64,000 nucleotides of DNA, taken from positions 24,080 to 88,079 of the forward strand of contig CAYTCI010000005.1 in assembly GCA_964436305.1 (NCBI GenBank). Direction: 5' to 3'. Below, piece after piece: positions 1-9,167 of this stretch (positions are counted from its first letter, which is position 1; each line of letters opens with the position of its first letter). Position numbers and translations under genes: made by a program. Below the pieces are notes generated by a model that was not told where the DNA came from, made no database searches, and saw only the letters and a program-made list of their open reading frames with translations. The DNA is from JAKPUX01 sp964436305. Its GTDB lineage: Bacteria; Zhuqueibacterota; Zhuqueibacteria; Residuimicrobiales; Residuimicrobiaceae.

Positions 1-2161
1 AACGCAGAACGTCAATGTCAATCCCACAGCGGCGAACCAGGAGATCCAGCTGGCATTCTCCTTCTACGACAAGGACAAGAACCTGATCTTCGGCCAGCCG
101 GTCGTGCTCAAGGCGCCGCAAGCCCAGGCCTCCAGCGACTGGACCGAGATCAGGAACGAGGCGCCGATCGTCCTGCCGACCGATGCCGACTCCCTGGTCA
201 TCAGCTTCGGTTTCGGCGCGCAGGCCACCGGCACCGCCTGGCTTGATGATATTTTCATGAAGGTGGCGCCCGGCGCCAGCGGCTGGCTCGGCGATCTCTA
301 CAATGCGAATTTCGGCGTGCCCGAGGGCTGGTTCTTCTGGAAGGGCGGTATGTCGGAGGGCATCGGTGATGAAAAGGGCATCGTCACCATCACCAACAAA
401 TATGCCCACAGCGGCCTCTACTCCCTGCGCATCTCCGACAATGCCGCCAACGGGGATGAGGTGGTGGCCATCTCCAACCGCGATCCGGTGCTGCCCGATA
501 CCGAGTATCTGGTCTCGGCCTGGGTCAAGCTGGAGGGAGCGACGGTCAATACCACCAAGGATGTCGAAAAGTCGATCTTTTTCACCGTCACGTACCATTC
601 CGACGAGGCCGGCTGGGCCGAGCAGCACGGATCGGACTTTTTCGTCGTCAACCAGAGCGCGGCCGACCGCGACTGGGCGCTCTACACCTTCCGCATCAGG
701 ACCGAGCCCCAGGACCGGCGCATCTCGATCCGCGCCCGGCTGCAGCACCAGGCGACCGGTGATGTCTACTGGGATGATTTCCAGGTGATGCCGATCGCCC
801 AGGTGGCCAACGGCATGGGCTTCGAAGCCGATCTGCCCGCCTACTGGACCAGGGTCAATGAGGGTGGATCGACCCTGGCCTGGACCAGCGACGTCGCGCG
901 TTCACCGCAGCGCAGTCTGATGATCCAGAAGGGTTCGGGCAATGAAACCCCGGCCTGGCAAACCGACGCCAACATGGCCAAGCTGCAGTGGAATCCGACC
1001 ACCGGCATTCCCCCCAACATCGAGATGGTGATCGGCGGCTGGGTCAAGACCGAGAACGTCAACGTCAATCCGGCGACTGCTGACGGGGAGATCCACCTTG
1101 TCTACACCTTCTTCGACCAGAGCAAGGCGGTCATCTTCGGCCAGCCGGTCGTGCTCAAGATCCCGCAAGGCCAGGGCACCAGTGACTGGACCGAGATCAA
1201 GAACGATGCCCCCATCGTCCTGCCGGTTGATGCCGACTCGATGAGTATCCAGTTCATCTTTGGCCCTGCCGCCACCGGCACGGTCTGGCTGGATGATATC
1301 TTTATGAAGGTGGCCCCCGGGGCCAGCGGCTGGCTCGGCGATCTCTACAACGCCAACTTCGGCGTCCCGGCGGGCTGGTTCTTCTGGAAGGACCGGATGA
1401 GCGAGGGCGAACAGGATTATGGCACCGTCAGCATCACCCGCGATGCCGCCCATACCGGCGACTACTCGCTGCTCCTCTCCGATGAAGCCGCCAATCCGGC
1501 CGAGGTGGTCGCCATCAGCGATCGCAATCCGATCCTGCCCAACCGGCTTTACACGGTGCAGGCCTGGGTCAAGACCGAGGGCGTGACCATCAACACCACC
1601 CAGGATGTCGAAAAGTCGGTCTTTTTCACCCTGACCTATCATACCAACGAGGCGGGCTGGGCGGAGGTAGGTGGCACCGATTTCTTCGTGGTCGACCAGA
1701 GTGTGGCGGACAAGGACTGGACCCTCTACACCTTCACCGTCGCACCGCCGGCCAACGCGACGAGGATGTCGATCCGGGCGCGCTTGCAGCATCAGGCCAC
1801 CGGCAAGGTCTACTGGGATGATTTCGCGGTGGTCGAGGGCAATGTGACGCGGATTCCCGGCCAGCCGGATGCAACGCTGCCGGCGATTTATCGCCTCGCC
1901 CAGAACTATCCCAATCCCTTCAATCCCGAGACGCGGATCAGCTTCTCCCTGCCGAAGGAAGGCCGGGTCAAGCTGGCGGTCTATGATCTCCTCGGCAACC
2001 CCGTGCGCACCCTGATCTCGGCCAAAATGGCCGCGGGTGAACACCAGATCCTCTGGGACGGGCGCGACGAGAGCAACCGGCCGGCCGCTTCCGGCATTTA
2101 CTTCTATATCCTCGAAACCAAAGACGCACGCATGATGCGCAAGATGACCCTGGTAAAGTAA
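1..2161 (+). CDS. T9SS-exported protein of tandem carbohydrate-binding modules (5' partial)
   Basis: The reading frame is open from base 2, so the gene begins outside the window; 719 residues are visible. The visible part alternates two kinds of jelly-roll-like module that resemble CBM4/9-type binding domains, with 'AWVK.EG' and 'YWDDF' motifs. A long unit of about 349 codons occurs almost twice. Residues from about 625 onward form a FlgD-like T9SS sorting domain starting 'YRLAQNYPNPFNPETRI' and ending 'RKMTLVK'. No catalytic domain is visible, but one could lie upstream. The likely role is a secreted or surface-anchored glycan-binding protein, or the binding tail of a larger enzyme. It precedes the SusC-like receptor gene, separated by a strong stem-loop. 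Export by T9SS is inferred from the C-terminal domain; the binding role is inferred from the fold-like motifs. Confidence 0.8.
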   Translation, partial: TQNVNVNPTAANQEIQLAFSFYDKDKNLIFGQPVVLKAPQAQASSDWTEIRNEAPIVLPTDADSLVISFGFGAQATGTAWLDDIFMKVAPGASGWLGDLYNANFGVPEGWFFWKGGMSEGIGDEKGIVTITNKYAHSGLYSLRISDNAANGDEVVAISNRDPVLPDTEYLVSAWVKLEGATVNTTKDVEKSIFFTVTYHSDEAGWAEQHGSDFFVVNQSAADRDWALYTFRIRTEPQDRRISIRARLQHQATGDVYWDDFQVMPIAQVANGMGFEADLPAYWTRVNEGGSTLAWTSDVARSPQRSLMIQKGSGNETPAWQTDANMAKLQWNPTTGIPPNIEMVIGGWVKTENVNVNPATADGEIHLVYTFFDQSKAVIFGQPVVLKIPQGQGTSDWTEIKNDAPIVLPVDADSMSIQFIFGPAATGTVWLDDIFMKVAPGASGWLGDLYNANFGVPAGWFFWKDRMSEGEQDYGTVSITRDAAHTGDYSLLLSDEAANPAEVVAISDRNPILPNRLYTVQAWVKTEGVTINTTQDVEKSVFFTLTYHTNEAGWAEVGGTDFFVVDQSVADKDWTLYTFTVAPPANATRMSIRARLQHQATGKVYWDDFAVVEGNVTRIPGQPDATLPAIYRLAQNYPNPFNPETRISFSLPKEGRVKLAVYDLLGNPVRTLISAKMAAGEHQILWDGRDESNRPAASGIYFYILETKDARMMRKMTLVK
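8..1857 (+). repeat. Intragenic tandem duplication, period about 1047 bp
   Basis: Matching sequence recurs at an offset of 1047 bp (349 codons): the asparagine codon at 8 matches the one at 1055, and the FGQPVV codons near 91 match those near 1138. A one-codon deletion reduces the offset to 1044 near 'YWDDF' (767 versus 1811). Identity is high at nucleotide level, including synonymous sites, for example around 280-350 versus 1327-1391. The first copy is cut by the window edge. This indicates a fairly recent in-frame duplication or ongoing gene conversion of a two-module block. Confidence 0.85.
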
Positions 2162-2166
2162 AACCA

Positions 2167-2202
2167 CGTGTGCCACGCATCCATCCGGGTGCGTGGCACA
2201 CG
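2167..2202 (+). terminator. Intergenic stem-loop between cargo gene and receptor gene
   Basis: Bases 2167-2182 pair with 2187-2202 around a 4-base loop (2183-2186). The 16-bp stem has one G-U wobble. It lies 6 bases after the stop codon of the upstream gene and about 20 bases before the next start. No T-run follows, so a simple intrinsic terminator is not certain. It could instead be a partial terminator or an mRNA-stability hairpin that sets different expression for the genes on either side. Confidence 0.5.
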
Positions 2203-2221
2203 GTCATAATGGGAGCCACCC

Positions 2222-4936
2222 ATGCGACTTGAACCCGTTCTGAGACTGCTGGCCACGGCCTGTGCGCTGGCGGTGCCGCTGCTGGCCGGTACGACCGGAA
2301 AAATCGTCGGCCGCGCGTCGGATGCCGGAACCCGGGAGGGTTTGCCCGGCGTCAATGTCATCGTGGAGGGGACCAGCCTCGGCGCCGTCACCGATCTCGA
2401 AGGCCAGTACCTGATCCTGCGGGTGCCGCCCGGGATTTATTCCCTGCGCGCCAAGGTGCTCGGCTATACTGAAATGACCTACGACCGGGTGCAGGTCTCG
2501 ATCGACAAGACAACCACCGTCGATTTTAGCCTCTCGCAAACTGTGCTGCAGACCGGCCAGACCATCACGGTCACTGCCACCAAGCCGCTGGTTGAGCGCG
2601 ACCTCACCTCCACAGTCGCCACCGTCAATTCCGAGATCATCGGCCGCCTGCCGGTCGACAACATGCAGGATGTCATCAATCTGCAAGCCGGCGTAGTTGA
2701 CGGTCACTTTCGCGGCGGCCGCAGCGGCGAGGTCGGCTACCTCATCGACGGCATCTCGATCAACGATGTCTATTCCGGCAGCTCTGCCGTCCAGGTGGAG
2801 AATACCGCCGTGCAGGAGCTGCAGGTGATCAGCGGCACCTTCAATGCCGAATATGGCCAGGCCATGTCCGGCATCGTCAACGTGGTCACCAAGGAGGGTG
2901 GCGACTCTTACCACGGCTCCCTCACCAGCTATGTCGGGGATTATGTCAGCGCGCACACCGACATCTTCTGGAACGTTGACGCTTTCAATCCGATCACCAA
3001 CCTCGAGGGCACCCTGAGCGGGCCGGTCCCCGCCCTGCACAACCGTCTGACCTTCTTCGCCTCCGGCCGCTTTTATGACAACGAGGGGGCGATCAACGGA
3101 CGGCGGATCTTTCTCCCCTCCGACTCGGCCAACTTTCCCAGCAGCGATGTGCGCGACTGGTACATCGAGTCGCACGGCCAGGGCCGCCGCTTCACCTCGC
3201 AGCAGGATTTCAGCCACTATGCTGACAGTCTCAGGCAGAGCGCCGATTATGTCGCCATGCGCCCGAGCCGGCGCTATACCGGGCAGATCAAGTTGGCCTG
3301 GAAGCTCTCGGATGCCAACAAGCTCGAATACGAGGGGCTGGTGCAGCGGCAGAAATACCGCGAATACGACCATCAGTTCCGATACGATCCGGACGGCGAT
3401 TTCTGGCGCCATCAGCTCGGCTGGAACAACGGCCTGACCTGGACTTCGGTGGTGAACCAGCGCAACTTTTTCACCGTCAAAATGGCGCGCTTTTACACCG
3501 ACTACAAGCAGTATGTCTATGCGGATCCCTACGACACGCGCTATGTCAATCCCAAGCTGCTCGACGCGGCCAGCGGCAATGCCTTCCTCACCGGCGGCCA
3601 GCAGATGTGGCATTTCCTGCGCAACACCACCACCAGCGTCGGCAAGGTCGATTTCACCTCGCAGGCGACCAACGAGCACCAGCTCAAGCTGGGCCTCGAG
3701 TATCGCCAGCACCGCATGTGGCTGCGTTCCTTCGAGATCCGCCTCAACCGCGACACCCAGTGGAAGCCCCATGTCCCTTCAGTGACGAAGAACGTCCAGA
3801 ACAACGATGAGTACCTCCTCCGTCCCCTCGAGGTGTCGGCCTATGTGCAGGACAAGATCGAGCTGGCCTACATGGTCGTCAATGCAGGGGTGCGCTATGA
3901 TTATTTCCGGTCGGATGGGGTGGTGCCGCTCGATTTTCTCCAGCCCGCCGCCTCGCCGCTGCGCACACCCAAAATCAGCCAGCAGCTCAGTCCGCGTTTC
4001 GGCCTTTCGTATCCCATCACCGACCGCGGCGCGATCCATATCTCCTACGGCCATTTCTTCCAGATCCCCAATTTCGAATTCCTCTTCTCCAATCCCGATT
4101 TCGAGCTCTATGCCACCGCCGACTATGGCAGCACCTCGCCACCCGAGCGGGTGCCCAACACCATCGGCAACGCCGAGCTCAAGCCGCAAAAGACCACCAT
4201 CTATGAGATCGGCCTGCAGCAGCAGCTGGGTGCGGATCTCTCCCTGGAAGTGACCGCCTACTTCAAGGATATCCGCAATCTGCTCGGCACCGAGATCCTC
4301 CACACCACCACCGGCATCCGGTATGCGCGTTTTATCAACCGGGATTACGGCGGGGTCAAGGGCTTGACCTTTGCCTTTGAGAAGCGGCTGACCGGGGGAT
4401 TCGGCGCGACCATCGATTACACCTATCAGATCGCGCGCGGGGATGCCTCCGACCCGGCCTCCGCCTTTCTCGATGCAGAAGCGGGACGCGAACCGCAGAA
4501 GCAGCTGGTGCCGCTCAACTGGGACCGCACCCACAGCCTCAATCTCTCCCTCACGGCCGGGGATGCCCGGGTCTGGTCCGTCAGTCTGATCGGCCGTCTT
4601 GGCAGCGGGCTGCCTTATACCCCGACCCAGCAAAATGTGCGCACCGCGGTGGAGAACAGCGAACGCAAGCCCGCCTTCAGCAATTTTGATTTCTACGCCT
4701 ACCGTAATTTCAGGGTGGGTGGCCAGAATCTCAATCTCTTTGTCCGGATCTACAACCTGCTGGATCAGAAGAACGAGCTGGACGTTTACAGCGATACCGG
4801 ACGCGCCAATTACACCCTCACGGCGCAGAATTCGGGGACGATCTTCGGCGTCAACAGCCTCGCCGACTATCTCGCCCGTCCCAACTTTTATTCCGATCCG
4901 CGGCAGATCCTGGCGGGTATCGGTCTGGAATTCTGA
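2222..4936 (+). CDS. SusC-like TonB-dependent outer-membrane receptor
   Basis: This 904-residue protein has a signal peptide (residues 1 to about 22). It is followed by a carboxypeptidase-regulatory-like beta-sandwich ('GTTGKIVGRASD', 'GLPGVNV', 'PPGIYSLR', about 23-110), a plug domain (about 120-240, with 'YLIDGISINDVY' and 'GQAMSGIVNVVTKEGG'), and a long TonB-dependent barrel ending in a terminal phenylalanine. By family knowledge it imports large ligands, here probably oligosaccharides, across the outer membrane using TonB energy. A GGGAG site sits 6 bases before the ATG. Its neighbours are a secreted protein and a PorV-like barrel, the same trio as on the minus strand at 56727-62693. No SusD homologue is recognisable next to it. 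The receptor assignment is firm; the substrate is unknown. Confidence 0.93.
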   Translation: MRLEPVLRLLATACALAVPLLAGTTGKIVGRASDAGTREGLPGVNVIVEGTSLGAVTDLEGQYLILRVPPGIYSLRAKVLGYTEMTYDRVQVSIDKTTTVDFSLSQTVLQTGQTITVTATKPLVERDLTSTVATVNSEIIGRLPVDNMQDVINLQAGVVDGHFRGGRSGEVGYLIDGISINDVYSGSSAVQVENTAVQELQVISGTFNAEYGQAMSGIVNVVTKEGGDSYHGSLTSYVGDYVSAHTDIFWNVDAFNPITNLEGTLSGPVPALHNRLTFFASGRFYDNEGAINGRRIFLPSDSANFPSSDVRDWYIESHGQGRRFTSQQDFSHYADSLRQSADYVAMRPSRRYTGQIKLAWKLSDANKLEYEGLVQRQKYREYDHQFRYDPDGDFWRHQLGWNNGLTWTSVVNQRNFFTVKMARFYTDYKQYVYADPYDTRYVNPKLLDAASGNAFLTGGQQMWHFLRNTTTSVGKVDFTSQATNEHQLKLGLEYRQHRMWLRSFEIRLNRDTQWKPHVPSVTKNVQNNDEYLLRPLEVSAYVQDKIELAYMVVNAGVRYDYFRSDGVVPLDFLQPAASPLRTPKISQQLSPRFGLSYPITDRGAIHISYGHFFQIPNFEFLFSNPDFELYATADYGSTSPPERVPNTIGNAELKPQKTTIYEIGLQQQLGADLSLEVTAYFKDIRNLLGTEILHTTTGIRYARFINRDYGGVKGLTFAFEKRLTGGFGATIDYTYQIARGDASDPASAFLDAEAGREPQKQLVPLNWDRTHSLNLSLTAGDARVWSVSLIGRLGSGLPYTPTQQNVRTAVENSERKPAFSNFDFYAYRNFRVGGQNLNLFVRIYNLLDQKNELDVYSDTGRANYTLTAQNSGTIFGVNSLADYLARPNFYSDPRQILAGIGLEF

Positions 4937-4959
4937 CCCAAAACGAGAAAGTGGTGAGT

Positions 4960-7900
4960 ATGAATCGCCTGAAACTCCTCTGCTGCCTGGTCTTGGCCGT
5001 TGCGCTGCAGCCCCTCCAGGCGCAGCGCAAGCCCGATCCGCATGTCGGTGCCCTGGCCAATACGCGCTGGGGCACGATGGACGGCAATGTGGTGCGCACG
5101 GTCTTTGCCAACCACGGCGAGATCGCCAACTGGGATGAGCCCGCCTGGCCCTCCGGCGAGTGGCCCAAGGGCAGCGGCCATACCTACGTCGATGGCGTCG
5201 CCCTCATCGTCGCAACCCCCATCGTCGATATTCACGGCAAGCGGTATCACGACATCGTCACCCGTTATCGTGAGGATATGTCGACCTCGGCGGAGGGGAT
5301 CCCCTGGGGCTTTGCCCCCCTGCCGGGCTATTTCAATCCGGATGTCAAGACCAATATCCACAATTATCCGGCGATGAGCAATGATCCGACCACCTGGCCC
5401 TCCACCTGGCCCGATCAGAACCCGGAGTGGGACGGCCAGTGGAACGGCTTTTTCGGCCGCGGCAAGACCAACGCCGATCTCGAAACCTATATGGTTTTCG
5501 ACGACGATCCGGACGAAAAATATCTCTATTACCCCGACCCGGCGGACTCGTCGCGTCGCGGGCTGGGCATCGAGGTGGCCTCCCGCCTCTTTCAGTGGAA
5601 CCAGGTGCTCGCCCAGGACTGCCTCTTTTCGATCTATTTCATCACCAACGAGGGCAAGAAGGATTACGACAGCACCTATTTCGCCTTCCACATCGACTGG
5701 GGCATCGGCGGTCATGATGACTCCGCCGATGATGCCGGCAGCTATGACCTCGACCTCGACATCGCCTGGGCCTTCGACGGCAATGGCTATGGCAGTCCCA
5801 ACAACTGGGCGCCCGTCGGCGTGGCCGGCTTCGCCTTCCTCGAGAGCCCCGGCATCTTTCGCGACAGCCGCGACAACGACCATGACGGTCTGATCAACGA
5901 GCGGCGTGACAGCGGGCCCGGGGTTTTCCTCACCACCGCTCCCTACGGGGTCGATGATCTCAAGGCCTTCCAGGACTTTTATCCCGATCGCGAGATCCGG
6001 CCGCACTGGTCCGGGGATGAGAACATCAACTGGGATTCCTATTCGGATCTGAATGCCAACGGCCAGTGGGACGAAGGCGAGCCCCTGAATGATGATCTCG
6101 GCGCCGACGGCCTCGATCCCAACGATAACAACTATCCGGGTCCCGATGCAGGCGAGGGCGACGGTATGCCTACCGCCGGCGAACCCGATTTCGATTTTCT
6201 CGACAAGGACGAGTCCGACCAGATCGGTCTGACCGGCTTTCAGGTCTTTGTGCTGCACGAATACAAGATGGAGAATGACGAGGCCTACTGGAATGGCCTG
6301 AAATCGGCGCCACCGCCGCGCGAAAAGCTGGTGCAGAACACCAATCTGGGCATGTTCTTCAGTTCCGGACCCTTCGGACTCAAGGCGGGCGATACCCAGT
6401 TCTACTCGATGTCGCTCCTCTTCGGCGAGGACCAGGCCCAGCTCGCCCGTGAGAAAAAGACCGTGCAGCAGATCTACAACGCCACCTACCAGTTCGCCCG
6501 GCCCCCGGACAAGTCGCGTCTGACCGCTGTGCCCGGAGATCACAAGGTGGTACTTTACTGGGATGACACCGCCGAAAAATCGTGGGATCCCTTCCTGCAG
6601 GCGCACGATTTCGAGGGCTACCGCATCTATCGCACCACCGACGCGGAATTCTCCGAGGCCCAGGTCATCACCGATTCCTACGGCAAGGCGCGCTTCCGCA
6701 AGTACATCGCCGAATTCGATGTCAAGAATGGCATCAAGGGACTGCATCCGATCGACATCGAGGGGATCAAATTCGACCTGGGCGAGGACACCGGTCTGCG
6801 CCACTACTTTGTCGATACCGATGTCGAAAACGGCCAGACCTACTACTACGCGCTAGTCCCCTACGACCGCGGTCTGACGACCGTCACCTCGACCGGCGAA
6901 GTCTCCGGCATCTCACCCTCCGAGGCCTCCAGCGTCATCCGTGTCAGCGCCGCCGGCGTGGTCGAGTATGTCGATATCAACTGCGCCGTGATCACCCCGC
7001 GCGCGCCCGCCGCGGGCTACCAGGCGCCGCAGCTGGCGGGCGGACTGGAACACCAGGGTCCCGGCACCGGCCTGCTCGAGGTGGAACTGCTCGACGCCAA
7101 TGTCCTGCAGGACAACGCCTCCTATGACGTGGTCTTTCACGACACCTCCGCCTTCGCCCTCAACCGCCGCGCGACCTTTGACTGCAACAATACCACCTCG
7201 CAGACCCTGCTGCTTGAAGCAGCGCAGATGGAGGAAGGCCTCGCCACCTCGCCGGTGCTGGAAGGGCTGGTGCTCCACGTCAACGGCGACACCGCCTGTC
7301 AGGTGATCGAGAGCGAGACCGGCTGGGTCAAGGGCAGTCACTCCTGGCTCTTTCGCGTCGGCAAGAATGCCAGTTTGAGCGGGCGTTTCGTCCCCTATCC
7401 TGCCGATTTCGAGATGACCTTTTATGATCACATCGTCGACACCTCGCAGGCCCTCCTCTTCGGCCAGCAGGCGATCGCTGTGCCCTTTATGATCTACAAC
7501 ACCACCGAAGCGCGGGTGATGGATTTTCTCTTCGGCGACAAGGACAAGGACGGCCAGTTCTCGCCCGGAGACTCGGTCACCATCGTCACTGGGGTGCGCC
7601 TAGGCGAGCCGCTGCCGACCCCCAAATCCCGTTTCAAGGTGGCCTGGACTTTCTTTTACGACCAGGCTGCCGGAGGTAATAACCGGCCGGCCGCCGGCGA
7701 TATCTTTCGCATCCGCACCACCAAGCCCTTCCGCGACGGCGAGACCTTTCGTTTTACCGTCCAGGGCGCACGCACCAGCGCCAGCCTGGCGAAGGAGGGC
7801 ATGGCCGCAATCACGGTGGTCCCCAATCCCTACGTCGCCGCCGCCAGCTGGGAGCCGCGCAATCCCTTCCGCTTCGGCCGTGGCGAGCGCCGTATCTTTT

Positions 7901-8115
7901 TCAACCATTTGCCCGCCCGCTGCACCATCCGCATCTATACGGTGCGCGGCTATCTGGTCAATACCATCGAGCACGACAGCAGCCTCGACGATGGTTCCGA
8001 GAGCTGGGACCTGGTCTCCAAGGACGGGATGGACATCGCCTACGGCATCTACCTGTTCCAGGTCGATGCCCCCGGCATCGGCACCCATATCGATAAATTC
8101 GCAGTCATTAAATGA
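4960..8115 (+). CDS. Large secreted protein of the receptor cassette, with FN3-like and C-terminal sorting-like domains
   Basis: The start is taken at the ATG; GTG codons at 4951 and 4954 are alternatives. The 1051-residue product has a signal peptide (MNRLKLLCCLVLAVAL...). A long central region carries acidic, calcium-site-like segments such as 'DSRDNDHDGLINE' and 'DLNANGQWDEGE'. A fibronectin-III-like domain follows around 520-640 ('GYRIYRTTD', 'YYYALVPYD'). Next comes a module of about 250 residues that is also present in the esterase at 32001-34469. The C-terminus is FlgD-like ('VVPNPYVAAASW' to 'DKFAVIK'), a variant of the NYPNPFN sorting domain. No enzyme motif was recognised. Its position between receptor and PorV-like gene suggests a surface partner of the receptor, perhaps doing the job SusD does in Bacteroidetes. 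That is inference. Confidence 0.75.
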   Translation: MNRLKLLCCLVLAVALQPLQAQRKPDPHVGALANTRWGTMDGNVVRTVFANHGEIANWDEPAWPSGEWPKGSGHTYVDGVALIVATPIVDIHGKRYHDIVTRYREDMSTSAEGIPWGFAPLPGYFNPDVKTNIHNYPAMSNDPTTWPSTWPDQNPEWDGQWNGFFGRGKTNADLETYMVFDDDPDEKYLYYPDPADSSRRGLGIEVASRLFQWNQVLAQDCLFSIYFITNEGKKDYDSTYFAFHIDWGIGGHDDSADDAGSYDLDLDIAWAFDGNGYGSPNNWAPVGVAGFAFLESPGIFRDSRDNDHDGLINERRDSGPGVFLTTAPYGVDDLKAFQDFYPDREIRPHWSGDENINWDSYSDLNANGQWDEGEPLNDDLGADGLDPNDNNYPGPDAGEGDGMPTAGEPDFDFLDKDESDQIGLTGFQVFVLHEYKMENDEAYWNGLKSAPPPREKLVQNTNLGMFFSSGPFGLKAGDTQFYSMSLLFGEDQAQLAREKKTVQQIYNATYQFARPPDKSRLTAVPGDHKVVLYWDDTAEKSWDPFLQAHDFEGYRIYRTTDAEFSEAQVITDSYGKARFRKYIAEFDVKNGIKGLHPIDIEGIKFDLGEDTGLRHYFVDTDVENGQTYYYALVPYDRGLTTVTSTGEVSGISPSEASSVIRVSAAGVVEYVDINCAVITPRAPAAGYQAPQLAGGLEHQGPGTGLLEVELLDANVLQDNASYDVVFHDTSAFALNRRATFDCNNTTSQTLLLEAAQMEEGLATSPVLEGLVLHVNGDTACQVIESETGWVKGSHSWLFRVGKNASLSGRFVPYPADFEMTFYDHIVDTSQALLFGQQAIAVPFMIYNTTEARVMDFLFGDKDKDGQFSPGDSVTIVTGVRLGEPLPTPKSRFKVAWTFFYDQAAGGNNRPAAGDIFRIRTTKPFRDGETFRFTVQGARTSASLAKEGMAAITVVPNPYVAAASWEPRNPFRFGRGERRIFFNHLPARCTIRIYTVRGYLVNTIEHDSSLDDGSESWDLVSKDGMDIAYGIYLFQVDAPGIGTHIDKFAVIK

Positions 8116-8145
8116 ACTGCACCTGAACTTTTTATGGAATCGCTT

Positions 8146-9159
8146 ATGAAAAAGATCGTCATGATGGCCTATCTGCTGCTGACGGCTGCGGGGCTTCTCG
8201 CCGGGGATGTCGCCAAGGTCGGCGTCACCGCCGCCCCTTTCCTTTCGATCGGCGTCGGCGCCCGGGCGACCGGCATGGGCGGCGCCTTCGTCGGCACCGC
8301 CGACGATGCCAGCGCCCTCTACTGGAATCCCGCCGGCATCGCCCGCAGCCGGGATATCCAGGTGCTGCTGATGCATACCCGTTGGCTCGCGGATCTGAAA
8401 TTCAATTTCGCCGGCTTTTCCCTGCCCCTCGGCGGCTTCGGCAGTATCGGAGCCTCGTTGACCTCGCTCGACTATGGCGATATGCCGGTGCGTACCACCG
8501 ACCAGCCCGACGGGACCGGCGAGATCTTTTCTTCCAGCGATCTTGCCATCGGCCTCAGCTATGCCCGCAGTCTGACCGACCGCTTCTCGATCGGCTTCAA
8601 CGTCAAATACATCACCCAGAGTATCTGGCATGAGAATGCCGATGGTTTTGCCATTGATTTCGGCACCCTCTTCATCACCGGACTGTACGGTCTGCGCATC
8701 GGCGCCGCATTGAGCAACTTCGGCACCGACATGCACATGGGAGGCAAGGATCTCCTCGTCTATCAGGACATCGATCCCAACATCCTCGGCAACAACGACC
8801 GGATTCCGGCGGATCTGCAGACCGGTTCGTGGTCGCTGCCGCTGACCTTTCAGTTCGGCCTGGCGCTGGAGCCCTGGAAGTCGCCGCTGCACCGGCTGAC
8901 GGTCGCGGCTGACGCCATCCATCCCAGCGACAACACCGAATCGATCAATCTCGGTATGGAGTACGGTTTCCGCGAGATACTCTTCCTCCGTGCCGGCTTT
9001 CGCGATCTCTTTTTGCGCGACCGCGAGCAGGGTCTCACCCTGGGGGCGGGCTTGGCCACCCGCAACCTCGGCAATATCCTGATCCAGCTCGACTATGCCT
9101 ACGCCGATTTCGGCCGTCTCGAGAACGCCCAGCGGTTTTCCTTCAGCATGGCTTTTTGA
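8146..9159 (+). CDS. PorV/PorQ-like outer-membrane barrel protein
   Basis: The start is taken at the second ATG, which gives a clean signal peptide (MKKIVMMAYLLLTAAGLLAG); 8134 is an in-frame alternative. The 337-residue product has the family hallmarks: 'FLSIGVGARATGMGGAF' followed by 'ALYWNPAGIA', then repeated amphipathic beta-strands and a terminal 'FSFSMAF'. Proteins of this kind (PorV/PorQ, UPF0164) are outer-membrane beta-barrels. PorV carries T9SS cargo to its attachment complex. Here it directly follows the SusC-like receptor and a large secreted protein, and a homologue sits in the same position in the minus-strand operon. A dedicated role for each receptor cassette, rather than general T9SS function, is possible but not proven. 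Confidence 0.85.
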   Translation: MKKIVMMAYLLLTAAGLLAGDVAKVGVTAAPFLSIGVGARATGMGGAFVGTADDASALYWNPAGIARSRDIQVLLMHTRWLADLKFNFAGFSLPLGGFGSIGASLTSLDYGDMPVRTTDQPDGTGEIFSSSDLAIGLSYARSLTDRFSIGFNVKYITQSIWHENADGFAIDFGTLFITGLYGLRIGAALSNFGTDMHMGGKDLLVYQDIDPNILGNNDRIPADLQTGSWSLPLTFQFGLALEPWKSPLHRLTVAADAIHPSDNTESINLGMEYGFREILFLRAGFRDLFLRDREQGLTLGAGLATRNLGNILIQLDYAYADFGRLENAQRFSFSMAF

Positions 9160-9167
9160 GGCACAGC

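Noticed and set aside
902..2176. Long open frames antisense to real genes, such as 902-2176, 2204-3772, 48321-51650 and 52709-54349
   Set aside because: They are shadow frames caused by high G+C codon bias; their translations have no fold-like pattern and the opposite strand encodes clear proteins.
4960..8115. Calling the secreted cassette protein a SusD homologue
   Set aside because: No lipobox, no tetratricopeptide-like helical pattern and no SusD motifs are visible; only its position suggests a similar role.
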